DNA from: Sphingomonas sp. HDW15A
GTDB taxonomy: Bacteria > Pseudomonadota > Alphaproteobacteria > Sphingomonadales > Sphingomonadaceae
Assembly (NCBI RefSeq): GCF_011301715.1
Contig: NZ_CP049870.1
Location: 620,001-684,000, forward strand
DNA: 64,000 bases
Direction of reading: 5' to 3'
In this document: in pieces, positions 1 through 9,515 of the stretch
Layout: each line of letters begins with the position of its first letter
Position numbering within the stretch: position 1 is the first letter of the stretch
Notes under the pieces: model-generated
The model's input: only the letters and a program-made list of their open reading frames with translations
What the model was told of the DNA's origin: nothing
Database searches by the model: none
Position numbers and translations under genes: made by a program

Positions 1-618
1 TTCGCGGACCTGCTCTACACGCAGCGGATGGGGGCAGAAACGCGCGCGGTGTTTCCCTATGACGAGCGTCTCAGGCTGCTTCCGTCCTACCTTCAGCAGC
101 TCGAGATGGAGTCTAACGGAAAGTCCGTGACAGCGTCAGGCGAGCCCATTGCCGCGAGTGGTGCGATTACATGGGGTGGCGTTGGGACGGACGCGCAGCA
201 CGCCGTCTTCCAGCTACTCCACCAAGGCACCCACCTTGTTCCGGTCGAGTTCCTCGCCGTCGTCGAGCGCGCGGATGACCAGGATCGCGCGCACCATCGC
301 TTATTGCTTCTCAACTGCTTCGCACAGGGCGCTGCGCTGATGGTTGGCGACAAGAGTGACGACGCTTACCGCAATATGCCTGGCAATCGCCCATCGGCCA
401 CGATCCTGGTCGATAGGCTTGATCCGGCAACCCTGGGCGCGCTGATCGCCTTTTATGAGCATCGGACGTTCACGGCGGCCTCGCTGATGGGGATCAATCC
501 TTTCGACCAATTCGGGGTAGAGCTCGGCAAGCGCCTGACGCGGGAACTTGACGATCCAGAGCGTGTTGCAAGCTTCGATCCGTCGACCCGCTCACTGATC
601 GAGAAAGCTCGATTGTGA
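1..618 (+). CDS. pgi: Glucose-6-phosphate isomerase, C-terminal part (5' end outside window)
   Basis: Interconverts glucose 6-phosphate and fructose 6-phosphate in the cytoplasm. The frame is open from base 1, so the start lies upstream; about 205 C-terminal residues are visible. Family landmarks are the FPYDERL...MESNGK segment, the WGGVGTDAQHAVFQLLHQGT segment around the catalytic region, and the C-terminal PGI signature FDQFGVELGK. The length after these motifs is normal, so the 3' end is complete. The TGA stop overlaps the GTG start of the next gene by 4 bp, suggesting translational coupling. Assignment is firm; only the N-terminal half is unseen. Confidence 0.93.
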   Translation, partial: FADLLYTQRMGAETRAVFPYDERLRLLPSYLQQLEMESNGKSVTASGEPIAASGAITWGGVGTDAQHAVFQLLHQGTHLVPVEFLAVVERADDQDRAHHRLLLLNCFAQGAALMVGDKSDDAYRNMPGNRPSATILVDRLDPATLGALIAFYEHRTFTAASLMGINPFDQFGVELGKRLTRELDDPERVASFDPSTRSLIEKARL

Positions 619-1448
619 GCCGAACGATCCTTCCTGCCGTAGCCCTGTTTTTTCATGCTTCGTCCGGTGCGGAGCCGCTAATCGTTGATCATGGCCGGTT
701 GTTCGTGCCGATGACCGTAAACGGCCAGCAGACCGAAGCATTACTCGACAGCGGTGCCGAGATGACGGTCATAGATCCGGTGCTGGCCCGCAGGGCCGGG
801 ATCTTGGCCGGAGCACAGGTCGAAATGAAGGGCACAGGCGCGACCAGCGCCAAAGCCAATTTTGCACATGACGTTCGGATCGCAGCAATTGGCGTCGATC
901 TCGGACCGAAGGACGTCGTTGTGCTCGACCTGTCCGAGGTTGCTTCCCGGCTGATCAAGCGACCGACGATTGCCATCCTCGGCCGGGACATCTTCGACAG
1001 TGCGCGGTTACGGATCGATCTTCAGCAGAAGGATGTGCGGACACTGGGGAAATATGAAGTGCCCAAAGGGATCGCCCTGCCTCTGACTGGGCACAAGGGG
1101 ATTGAGAGCATCCCTGTTACGGTCGAGGGGACCGCAGTCGCAGCTGAACTTGATTTCGGAAACGGAAGTCTGCCGATCGTCTCGCGCGGCATCGTCAACA
1201 AGCTAGGACTGAAGGTCACGGGTAAGAATAGCGCAGGAGGGATTGGTGGCGCTGTCGATCGCGAGACTGTTGTCCTACCAACCCTGATCGTCGCCGGCGC
1301 GACGTTTAGGGACGTTACAGCGACCGTCGATGAGAAGGACGAGGGCCTGATGATGAATATTGGGACGACTATCCTCCGCCACTTTGTTGTGACGACCGAT
1401 TTCACCGGTCGAGCGGCCTATTTCGAACCTGTGGCGGGCATCCGATGA
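615..1448 (+). CDS. Retropepsin-like aspartic protease family protein, probably exported
   Basis: A 277-residue protein with two retropepsin-like halves. The first carries a typical active-site string (ALLDSGAEMTVI, about residues 42-53). The second half has a matching region (ELDFGNGSLPIVS) in which the DSG-type triad is replaced by DFGNG, so the second half may not be catalytic. The N-terminus (MSRTILPAVALFFHASSGAEP) resembles a short signal peptide, implying periplasmic location. The start is GTG inside the pgi stop codon, and the stop overlaps the gor start (ATGA). The substrate is unknown. The coupling to pgi and gor says only that the genes are co-expressed. Confidence 0.75.
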   Translation: MSRTILPAVALFFHASSGAEPLIVDHGRLFVPMTVNGQQTEALLDSGAEMTVIDPVLARRAGILAGAQVEMKGTGATSAKANFAHDVRIAAIGVDLGPKDVVVLDLSEVASRLIKRPTIAILGRDIFDSARLRIDLQQKDVRTLGKYEVPKGIALPLTGHKGIESIPVTVEGTAVAAELDFGNGSLPIVSRGIVNKLGLKVTGKNSAGGIGGAVDRETVVLPTLIVAGATFRDVTATVDEKDEGLMMNIGTTILRHFVVTTDFTGRAAYFEPVAGIR

Positions 1449-2785
1449 GCGATTTCGACCTGTTCGTCATTGGTGCCGGGTCAGGCGGCGTGCGGGCGGC
1501 CCGCATCGCGGCAGCGCATGGCGCGAAAGTCGCTGTTGCAGAGGAATATCGGATCGGGGGAACCTGTGTCATTCGCGGCTGCGTTCCGAAAAAACTGCTG
1601 GTTTACGGCGCGCATTTTGCCGAGGATCTCAACGATGCCGCCATGTTCGGTTGGGACATCAAGCAGTGTCAGTTCGACTGGCCGGTGCTGCGCGACAATG
1701 TGCTGGCCGAGGTGGATAGGCTGGAAGGACTTTATCGCCAGACGCTGACCAATCACGGTGTGACGATCTTCGAAGAACGCGCCGTCCTCACTGGTCCGAA
1801 GTCCGTTCGCCTAGCGTCTGGCAGGGAGATCTCGGCAGACCGAATCCTCATTGCCACGGGGGCCCGCCCACACATGCCGGCGATCGACGGGATCGAGCAC
1901 GCATTAAGCTCGAACGAGGTATTTTTGCTCGATCAGCTGCCGAAGCGAGTTGTGATCGCGGGCGGAGGTTATATCGCCAACGAGTTCGCGGGCATCTTTC
2001 ACCAGTTCGGAAGCCAAGTGACCATCGTAAATCGCACGGACGTTATCCTGCGCGGTTACGACGAGCAGATTCGCGATCGTCTGCTGCAGATTTCGATAAC
2101 CAAGGGCATCCAGTTCCGTTTCAACGCAGCATTCGATCGCATTGAGAAGAGGGAAGACGGCTCGCTCAAGCTTTCAATGACTGGTTGCGACGATCTCGAC
2201 GCAGACGCGGTGCTGTTCGCAACCGGCCGGGTCCCGAACGCGCAAGGCCTCGGTCTCGAGGAGGCCGGCGTGACGCTGGGCGACAATGGCCAGGTCAAGG
2301 TAAATGAGCGGGCCCAAACGAACGTCCCGTCGATCTTCGCGATTGGGGATGTCACCGACCGCGTTCAGCTGACCCCGGTCGCGATCCGCGAGGGACAGGC
2401 GTTCGCCGACCGCGAGTTCGGCAATATCGATCGTACGGTCGATTATTCGGCGATTCCGAGCGCGGTATTCAGCCACCCACCGCTCGCGGGCGTCGGGCTG
2501 ACCGAAGGCCAGGCTCGTAACAAGCTAGGCTCGGTGCGAGTCTACACTTCCGACTTCCGGCCGATGAAGAATGTGCTGGCGGGCCGAAACGAGCGATCGC
2601 TTTATAAACTCGTCGTGGACGAGGCGACTGACGAGGTGGTCGGGATTCACATGATCGGACCGGATTCGCCGGAACTGCTCCAGGTCGCGGCGGTCGCGGT
2701 CAAGGCGAAGCTCAAGAAGGCCGATTTCGACGCTACTGTCGCACTTCATCCGTCGATGGCCGAAGAATTGGTGCTGATGAAGTGA
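1445..2785 (+). CDS. gor: Glutathione-disulfide reductase
   Basis: A flavoprotein that reduces oxidised glutathione with NADPH. The 446 residues contain the FAD-binding GAGSGGVRAARIAA near the N-terminus, the redox-active disulfide GGTCVIRGCVPKK (about residues 38-50), the second dinucleotide motif GGGYIANEFAGIF, the ATGRVPN and AIGDVTD segments, and the C-terminal HPSMAEE that supplies the catalytic His-Glu pair. Length matches bacterial Gor. It starts within the stop of the upstream protease gene and its own stop overlaps the next start by 4 bp. The motif set favours glutathione reductase over dihydrolipoamide dehydrogenase or mercuric reductase. Confidence 0.93.
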   Translation: MSDFDLFVIGAGSGGVRAARIAAAHGAKVAVAEEYRIGGTCVIRGCVPKKLLVYGAHFAEDLNDAAMFGWDIKQCQFDWPVLRDNVLAEVDRLEGLYRQTLTNHGVTIFEERAVLTGPKSVRLASGREISADRILIATGARPHMPAIDGIEHALSSNEVFLLDQLPKRVVIAGGGYIANEFAGIFHQFGSQVTIVNRTDVILRGYDEQIRDRLLQISITKGIQFRFNAAFDRIEKREDGSLKLSMTGCDDLDADAVLFATGRVPNAQGLGLEEAGVTLGDNGQVKVNERAQTNVPSIFAIGDVTDRVQLTPVAIREGQAFADREFGNIDRTVDYSAIPSAVFSHPPLAGVGLTEGQARNKLGSVRVYTSDFRPMKNVLAGRNERSLYKLVVDEATDEVVGIHMIGPDSPELLQVAAVAVKAKLKKADFDATVALHPSMAEELVLMK

Positions 2786-4370
2786 CGATCGAAGCGTTGA
2801 TCATCGGCGCGGGCCATAACGGCCTGACCTGTGCTTATTATCTCGCCCGCAAAGGTCTCAAAGTCACGATCCTCGAAGCGGCCGACACCGTCGGGGGCGC
2901 CGCGGTTACCGACGAATTCCACCCCGGCTACCGCAACAGCGCGGCCAGCTACACGGTGTCGCTTTTGCAGCCCAAGATCATCCGCGACATGGCGCTGGTG
3001 AAGCACGGTTTGCAGGTCGTCCTTCGCAAGACCGACAATTTCCTTCCAGGCCCAAAGGGCAATTACCTCTTAGCCGGACGCGACGGACTGACTCGGCGCG
3101 AGCTTGCCCGTCACTACGCGGCCGATGGTGCCGCTTACGACCGCTACAATGCCGACATCGAGACCGTCGTAGGTCTGGTGAAGAAATGGATCTTGAAAGC
3201 GCCTCCCGGCACGGGCGCCGGGCTTCGCGGGCTTCCGGCATTGGCGTCATTGGGGAAAGATTTGATCGGCCTTTCGACGGCCGAGATCCGGATCGTCCAT
3301 GAATTTGCGACCAAGAGCGCGGGCGATATCCTCGACCGCTATTTCGAGGGTGAACTGGCCAAGGCCCTGTTCGCGTTCGACGGAATCGTCGGTAACTTCG
3401 CCTCGCCATACACGCCCGGCACGGCCTACGTCCTGCTTCATCACCTGTTCGGGGAAGCAGCGGGCGTACCAGGCGCCTGGGGGCATGCGATCGGCGGGAT
3501 GGGGGCGATCACACAGGCTATGGCGAAAGCATGTCGTGAGGCAGGTGTGGACATCGTCCTGAACTCGCCCGTGAGCGAGGTGATCGTCGAGAAGGGACGT
3601 GCGGCGGGGTTGTCGCGGGCGGCAAGCAATATCGTTCATCGACCGTCGTTGCGGGGGTCAATCCAAAGCTTCTTTTCGACAAGCTGGTGCCGCAAGGCGC
3701 GATCCCGGCGAAGTCGCAGCAACACTTTCATCACTGGTCATGCGAGAGCGCGACCTTCCGCATGAACGTTGCACTGTCGAGGCTACCAAACTTCACGTCT
3801 CTACCCGGACGCGGCAACCACCTGACGGCCGGAATCATTATTGCGCCTTCGATGGCATACATGGAACGCGCCTATCACGATGCTGCGATCCACGGCTGGT
3901 CGCCCCAACCTGTGGTCGAAATGCTGATTCCGACAACCCTCGATCACTCGCTTGCGCCGAAGGGCAAACAGGTCGCGTCGCTTTTCTGCCAGCACTTTCG
4001 CTATGCGCTTCCGGATGGGCGCTCCTGGGATGACGAGCGCGAAGCGGCGGCGGATGCGATCATCGCGACCGTCGATGCGCACGCACCCGGCTTCGCCAAG
4101 TCAATTGTCGCTCGGCAAATTCATTCGCCGCTCGATCTTGAGCGCCGCTTTGGGCTGATTGGGGGCGACATTTTTCATGGCAAGATGGGATTGGACCAGT
4201 TGTTCAGCGCGCGGCCGATGATCGGTCACGCCGATTATCGGATGCCGCTTCCCGGGCTCTATCTTTGCGGATCGGGCGCGCATCCGGGCGGTGGGGTGAC
4301 CGGCGCGCCGGGGCATAATGCCGCACACGCCGTGCTTGCCGACCGCAAGCCTTGGGGCCGAAAGTCATGA
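2782..4370 (+). CDS. FAD-dependent oxidoreductase of the phytoene-desaturase/PYROXD2-like family (apparent frameshift)
   Basis: The N-terminus has the FAD Rossmann motif GAGHNGLTCAYYLARKG followed by EAADTVGGAA, and the C-terminus has LYLCGSGAHPGGGVTGAPGHNAA, as in the NAD(P)/FAD oxidoreductases related to phytoene desaturases. Reading is interrupted near 3606-3609. Adding one G to that GGGG run gives continuous ...AAGVVAGGKQYRSSTVVAGVNPK..., joining the two halves into about 529 residues, a normal family length. The break is most likely a sequencing or assembly error. The gene starts inside the gor stop and ends inside the start of the CoA-transferase gene. The substrate cannot be read from sequence; carotenoid, steroid or lipid-type compounds are all possible. 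Confidence 0.78.
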
Positions 4371-5559
4371 CCAAACCTCTCGAAGGCGTTCGAGTTCTAG
4401 ATCTAAGTCGAGTTCTTGCCGGACCGTGGGCGACTCAGTTGCTGGCCGATCTGGGCGCAGACGTCATCAAGATCGAAAAGCCCGGCGCGGGCGACGACAC
4501 CCGCCACTGGGGCCCGCCGTGGCACGAACAAGATGGCGCCAAGGTGGCGGCCTATTTCCTGGCCGCCAATCGCGGGAAGAAGTCAGTCGCCATTGATATA
4601 GCCCATCCGGAAGGAGCTTCACTCGTCCGGCGGATGGCCGCAGACGCCGACGTCGTCGTCGAAAATTTCAAGGTAGGCGGCTTAAGGAAATACGGGCTCG
4701 ACGCTGAAGCGCTGCGGATGGCTGATCCGCGACTGATTTATGTATCCGTCACCGGTTTCGGTCAGGATGGGCCTTACGCCGACCGCGCCGGCTACGACTA
4801 TATCATCCAGGGGATGGGCGGGTTGATGAGCTTGACCGGCCTCCCCGACGACGAGCCGGGTGGAGGACCGATGCGCGTCGGCGTCGCGGTCGCCGACCTC
4901 TTCACCGGAATGTACGCCGCCAACGCCATACTTGCCGCGCTCTTGCGCCGCGAGCGATCGGGGAGGGTGCGACGATCGACCTCGCCCTGTTCGACGTCCA
5001 AATTGCGATGCTTGCCAATCAGGCCTCGAACGCGATGGTCAGTGGGAAGGACCCGATGCGGCAGGGGGCGGGGCATCCCAATATCGTTCCGTACCAGCCA
5101 TTTGGGGCGGCGGATCAGCCGATCATTATCGCCGTCGGCAACGACCGCCAGTTTGGGAAGCTTGGGAGAATCCTCGGACATCCGGAATGGACGAATGACG
5201 ATCGTTTCGCCACGAACGCCACCCGGGTCGCCAATCGCAGCGAACTGGTGCCGATGATTGCGGAAATCGTCGCGACGAAGCCGGCGGCCGAGTGGCTCGC
5301 CCTGCTCGACGAAGCGGGCATTCCGGCGGGCCCGATAAACACCGTCAGCCAGGCCCTAGCGGACCCACAGGCGCTCCACCGAGGAATGCGTATCGACGTG
5401 GATGGCACGCCGATGGTGGGATCGCCCGTCCGTATAGACGGCGAGCGCCAGGATGCGCCGCTCCCACCCCCTGCACTTGGCGAGCATCGTGATTTGCTGG
5501 GAGACTGGATTGATCAGGAAACGCTGGCCGAATTCCGCAAGCGCGGGATCGTCGGCTAG
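4367..5559 (+). CDS. CaiB/BaiF-family CoA transferase (apparent frameshift)
   Basis: Type III CoA-transferases move CoA between acyl groups through an aspartyl-CoA intermediate. The N-terminus shows PLEGVRVLDLSRVLAGPWA and LGADVIKIEKPGAGDDTR, followed by YFLAANRGKKSVA, VVENFKVGGL and VTGFGQDGPYA, all typical. The frame breaks at the GGGG run 4960-4963. One extra G restores ...RSGEGATIDLALFDVQIAM, which contains the expected catalytic-loop Asp, and continues to the normal C-terminus, giving about 397 residues. Start ATG 4367 overlaps the preceding stop, and the 3' end overlaps the converging membrane-protein gene by 4 bp. The acyl substrate is unknown. Confidence 0.83.
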
Positions 5560-6278
5560 CTCAGGCTCTCATCTTTATACCGGGTCTCGATGAAACGGCC
5601 TTGGGTCTCAAACGCGTCAAGATGGTTGCGGGCGAGTTTGTCGCCGATGTCCTTCAGGGCTTGCCGTCCGGCACCCAACGCCTCGACTAGCCGCTCGTCC
5701 GCGCTTTTTCCGTCGTCATCAGGAGCAGAGCGGTAGGACGCCGGGACGTGGGCATAGCTGTCGATCAGGCCCGGCAAGTGCTTGGCCATGAGCCGCCTTG
5801 CATCCTGCGCATTGGGATCGAGGTCAGGAACGCGTTCGAGTGTCTGGCGGAGCGTCGGCAGCATGGCCGACATGGCATCCACTTCTGCCTGAGCTGGCGC
5901 CGGAAGCATCGCGCGCGTGCGATAGATATAGCTGTCGAACCGTTGGACCATTTGCCCGTTTGGCAGGTCCGATGGGACCGTCGGCAGTGGCTGCTGGCGC
6001 GTGCCGCCGACAGCCAGCATTGCGGCCACTGCGATGGCTATGCCGACGGCGGCCAGGAAGCCGAACATGCCGATCGGCATGATCAGCCCGATGACGATTG
6101 TGATGAGGCTGATGACGCCGATTGCGATGGCTACGCGCTTGGCGGTCGTCGCCAGCCCAGCGTTGAGCCGTGCCTGCTCGCGCCTGGCAGCTGCGCGGAC
6201 GCTACCGTCGCGCTGGTCCAGCCGCGCGAAAACGGCATTGGCGTGATCAATCTTCTGCGTGACCTTGTCGGGGATCAT
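5556..6278 (-). CDS. TelA-associated membrane protein, XpaC-like
   Basis: A 240-residue protein with a charged N-terminus, two adjacent hydrophobic spans (about residues 46-92), and a long soluble helical C-terminal part containing HLPGLIDSYAHVPASYRS. That layout, and its position directly downstream of telA with a 4-bp overlap, resemble the XpaC-type proteins that partner TelA homologues in other bacteria (inference from architecture and context). No catalytic motif is visible. It is probably an inner-membrane partner of the TelA protein in envelope-stress or toxic-compound tolerance. The family assignment needs a profile search. Confidence 0.55.
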   Translation of the reverse strand: MIPDKVTQKIDHANAVFARLDQRDGSVRAAARREQARLNAGLATTAKRVAIAIGVISLITIVIGLIMPIGMFGFLAAVGIAIAVAAMLAVGGTRQQPLPTVPSDLPNGQMVQRFDSYIYRTRAMLPAPAQAEVDAMSAMLPTLRQTLERVPDLDPNAQDARRLMAKHLPGLIDSYAHVPASYRSAPDDDGKSADERLVEALGAGRQALKDIGDKLARNHLDAFETQGRFIETRYKDESLS

Positions 6279-7504
6279 TTGCTCTCAATGGGCTCGAACG
6301 GGGAACTCTGGTTGGTCAGCTTGGCCTGTGCCACGCCTTCCGCGCGGGCAATATAGCCCTTCGATTTCTCGACTTCGGTGCCGAGCGTTTCGACGGTCTG
6401 CTTCATGTTGCTCAGCGCTGCGAGCTTGAACGCGTCGATCTGGTCCATCGTGTCATAGATGTTCTGGAATGCGCGCTGTAGCGTTTCGAGAGGGATGGTA
6501 CTCGACGCCGCCTGCTCGTGGATCGCACCCGTCTGGTGCTTGAGGAGCTCGCCGGTCGTATCGATCATTCCGGCGGTCGTCGTGTTGAGCGCGCCAATCT
6601 GTTCGAGCACCAGTTTCTGGTTCGAAAGCGCCTGGGCGACGGTCACCGCAGTCCGAAGCGCCGCGACAGTGGTGGTCGAGGCGCGGTCTACGCCCTTCAC
6701 CAGCTCGACATTGTTCTTCTTGACCAGGTCCAGGGCGAGATAGCCCTGAACCGTCACCGCCATTTGCGTGAGCAGGTCGGTCGTTCGCTGGCGCGTATAG
6801 AAAAGAGCACTCTCGCGGATCGCCTTGGCCTTCGCCGGCTCTGTTGCGTCAAGCTCGTTGGCCTTGTCCTCAAGCTGCCGGTCGAGGCTCTTGGAGATGT
6901 GGATCATCTGCTCCAGCCGGTGCATGGTCTTCCACAAATTGGCCCGCTCGGTGTCGATGGCGGCGTTGTCCATCAGTAGTTCGTCCTTGCCATTGGCAAG
7001 ACGCTGCAGGATCGCGCTGATGTGCGTTTGGCTCGACCGGTACTTGTCGAAATACCGGTTTACACGGTTGCCGAAGGGAATGATGCCCAGGAATTTGCGG
7101 GTAGTCATGCCCCTGCCGGCTTCCTTCGGGTCGAGCGCCTCTACCGTCCGGCGAAGCTCCGTCAGGTCGGCGCCAATGCCAGTGTCGCTGTCGATCGCCT
7201 TCACCGGCCGATCGAGAAAGCGGTTGGAGGCGCCCGCCGCCTCTGCGATTTCCTTGCGTCCCATCGCGGTTAGCTGGTCGACCTTCTTGCCGAAGTCTGG
7301 GCTGTTTGAATCGAGGGCCGCAAGCTCTTCGACGAACTTCGCGACTTTGGTGTCGAGCTCGCTCGTCTCCTCATTCTTCAAGGGAACGAGACCCGATGCT
7401 TCCTGGACCGAGATTGGCTGAAGCGCGGCCGGCGGCTCAAGCTTGATCTTGGTCGTCGTCGCGGTGGTCGTTTCGGTTGGCTGCTGCGTCGCCATTGTCG
7501 TCAC
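6275..7504 (-). CDS. telA: Toxic anion resistance protein, TelA family
   Basis: A 409-residue, mostly helical cytoplasmic protein with the family arrangement: an acidic, threonine-rich N-terminus (about residues 1-35), then long amphipathic helices with FLDRPVKAID, IIPFGNRVNRYFDKYRS and SQTHISAILQRLANGKDELLMDNAAID. TelA proteins are linked to tellurite and other toxic-compound tolerance, but their biochemical role is unclear. It is the first gene of a two-gene minus-strand unit; the downstream membrane protein starts within its stop. A palindrome with TATAAT on both strands lies about 65 bp upstream and may serve as its promoter. Confidence 0.85.
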   Translation of the reverse strand: MTTMATQQPTETTTATTTKIKLEPPAALQPISVQEASGLVPLKNEETSELDTKVAKFVEELAALDSNSPDFGKKVDQLTAMGRKEIAEAAGASNRFLDRPVKAIDSDTGIGADLTELRRTVEALDPKEAGRGMTTRKFLGIIPFGNRVNRYFDKYRSSQTHISAILQRLANGKDELLMDNAAIDTERANLWKTMHRLEQMIHISKSLDRQLEDKANELDATEPAKAKAIRESALFYTRQRTTDLLTQMAVTVQGYLALDLVKKNNVELVKGVDRASTTTVAALRTAVTVAQALSNQKLVLEQIGALNTTTAGMIDTTGELLKHQTGAIHEQAASSTIPLETLQRAFQNIYDTMDQIDAFKLAALSNMKQTVETLGTEVEKSKGYIARAEGVAQAKLTNQSSPFEPIESK

Positions 7505-7567
7505 TTCTCCCGAGCCTTGTATCGCCCAGCCTGAACGCGCCGGCCCAGCCGCGCAAGCCTTTCCGGT

Positions 7568-7585
7568 GTATTATAGATATAATAC
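7568..7585. promoter_or_regulatory. 18-bp palindrome with divergent TATAAT elements between telA and tadG-like genes
   Basis: GTATTAT-AGAT-ATAATAC is a perfect 7-bp inverted repeat with a 4-bp centre. It contains TATAAT on the plus strand (7578-7583) and again on the minus strand (complement of 7570-7575). Reading toward telA, CTTGCC lies 18 bp upstream of the minus-strand TATAAT. It could be a bidirectional sigma-70-type promoter core, an operator, or both. The positions are seen directly; the function is inferred. Confidence 0.5.
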
Positions 7586-7705
7586 GGAGAGGCGGCAAGG
7601 CTATCGCTGTAACGTGGTTAGCCATTCGTCAACCACGCCGCTGAACGTTTCGCTCACCTTGATTGCGTAGGACTTGCGCCAACCAATCTCACGAGTGGGG
7701 TCCAA

Positions 7706-9051
7706 ATGCGCAACATTTTCCGCGAAATCTGGGAAGACAAACGCGGCAATTCGCTGATCATTGCGGCTGCTGCGCTTCCTCTTTTGCTTGGCTCGGCGGG
7801 TCTTGCGACTGACACCATCCAATGGGCGCTGTGGAAGCGCCAGCTTCAGCGCGCCGCCGATTCCGCGGCGATCGCAGGCGTGTATGATCGCTATCACAAC
7901 GACGGAGCGACCACGGGTACTGAGGACGCTGTCGAGCATGACCTCGACCTCAACAACAGCCTGAAGGACAAGGTGGCACTCGTTTCCGGTTACCCCAAGA
8001 TCAGTTTTCCAGCCGACAATACGGCCCTAAAATTCACCGACCAGGTGACGGTCGAGCTGGCAGTGCAGCGGCCGCTGTCGTTCAGCTCCATGTTCATGAC
8101 CAACGCCCCCGTCATCAAGACGTCGGCGACCGCCGCGACGGTCCCGGGCGGCGACAAATATTGCGTCGTAAGCCTGGAAAAGGGCAACAAGACCGGCATC
8201 CAGGGCAGTGGTAATGCGAACGTCAATACCGACTGTGCCTGGATCACGAACTCCATCTCGAACAACGCTGCGGCTGGCCAAGGGAGTGCTGAGATCTGGG
8301 CGACGGCGATCGCTGCAGCGGGCGGTATTGCCCAGTCGGCGAACTGGCATGTCGGCCGATATGACCCGTACGCGCCAGCGCTCGACGATCCATATGCGGA
8401 CGTCAATCCGGACCCCAGCGACGTGGCCGACAAATGCGGCACGGGCTCACTTCCGGCGATCGCAATCCCGAACGGTGGCGGCAAGACCAAGCCGACGACG
8501 ATGACCTTCAATCCGGGGTGCTACAGCTCGATCAGCGTGGCGTCCGGCGAGACGATTACGCTCAACCCGGGCATCTACTACATCAGCGGTGGCGGCGTCC
8601 TTTTGCACGGTGCCTTGATTGCCCAGGATGGTGTGACAATCGTCCTCACCAACCGCGATACTTCGCCAACCGCGACGATCGGCTCGTTCGACATGCAGGC
8701 TGGTGCGACCCTGGACATCGAGGCTCCAGACTCGGGCACTTATTCGGGGATTGCGATCTACCAGGATCGCCGCGCAACCGACAAAACCGTTGGTGGCGGC
8801 AACATCACCTCATCGAGCCCCAATAAGATCAACGGCAACTCGTCACAGCGGGTCATCGGCGCGCTGTATTTCCCAAATCAGCAGTTGACCTACAACGGCG
8901 GGGAACCGCCGCCGCGCAGTGCACACAGTTCGTTGTCCGCCGGATCGTCTTTACGGGCAATAATTCGACCGCGGTAAACCAGTTTACTGCCGACTGCGCG
9001 GACAAGGGCATCAAGGACATCGAGGCGTTCCGCGTGAGGCTCGTGGCATGA
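7706..9051 (+). CDS. TadG-like pilus assembly protein (apparent frameshift near C-terminus)
   Basis: The N-terminus has the class-III prepilin-like layout of TadG proteins: a short charged segment ending DKRGN, a hydrophobic stretch (SLIIAAAALPLLLGSAGLATD), then LQRAADSAAIAG, the usual TadG start. The extracytoplasmic remainder is rich in Gly, Ser and Thr with a few Cys. The frame breaks at the GGGG run 8900-8903. One added G restores ...YNGGGTAAAQCTQFVVRRIVF... and a stop at 9051 that overlaps the next start, about 449 residues. No clear von Willebrand A motif was seen. It heads a TadG-TadE-TadE triad 45 kb away from the main Tad locus. Confidence 0.75.
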
Positions 9052-9515
9052 TGCGCAAGCTATCCAGCCTGCGCCGCGACGATCGCGGCGCCGCGATCAT
9101 CGAACTCGCCATCGTCGCGCCGGTCCTGGCTCTGTTGACTATCGGAGTGGTCGATATGTCAAATGGCTTCGCAACCAAGCTCAAGCTGGAGCAGGCCTCG
9201 CAACGTGCGATCGAGAAGATCATGCAGACGACCGGCAATGGAACGGCTGAAGATACCATCATCGCCGAGGCGGCGCACCAGGCCGACGTACCGGTCGAGA
9301 ACGTTACCGTCACTTATCGCCTGGAGTGTGATGGGACCGTTCAGGACGATCCGGAAGGCGAATGCCTGGAGACCCAGCAGACAGCGAAATGGGTGACGGT
9401 CACCGTCAACGACCAATACGAGCCCTTGTTCGCGATGCAGTTGTTCAAGTTCTCGGGCCTCGAGTCCGATGGCACCTATCACATCAGCGCCAAGGCAGGG
9501 ATGCGGACGCAATGA
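9048..9515 (+). CDS. TadE-family pilus assembly (pseudopilin-like) protein
   Basis: A 155-residue protein with the TadE signature: DDRGAAIIELAIVAPVLALLTIG near the N-terminus, a prepilin-like cleavage and hydrophobic region containing the conserved Glu, followed by a small extracytoplasmic domain with two Cys flanking an acidic loop. TadE and TadF proteins are minor pseudopilins processed by the TadV/CpaA peptidase. The start overlaps the end of the TadG-like gene and the stop overlaps the next TadE-like gene, so the three are translationally coupled. Confidence 0.85.
   Translation: MMRKLSSLRRDDRGAAIIELAIVAPVLALLTIGVVDMSNGFATKLKLEQASQRAIEKIMQTTGNGTAEDTIIAEAAHQADVPVENVTVTYRLECDGTVQDDPEGECLETQQTAKWVTVTVNDQYEPLFAMQLFKFSGLESDGTYHISAKAGMRTQ

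Noticed and set aside
2782..5559. Treating the FAD oxidoreductase and CoA transferase as real pseudogenes
   Set aside because: Both halves of each gene are well conserved and one added G restores each; thirteen similar breaks elsewhere make sequencing error the better explanation.
5748..6356. Plus-strand open frame of 202 residues opposite the TelA partner
   Set aside because: The minus-strand protein has clear membrane spans and couples to telA; the plus frame looks like random translation.
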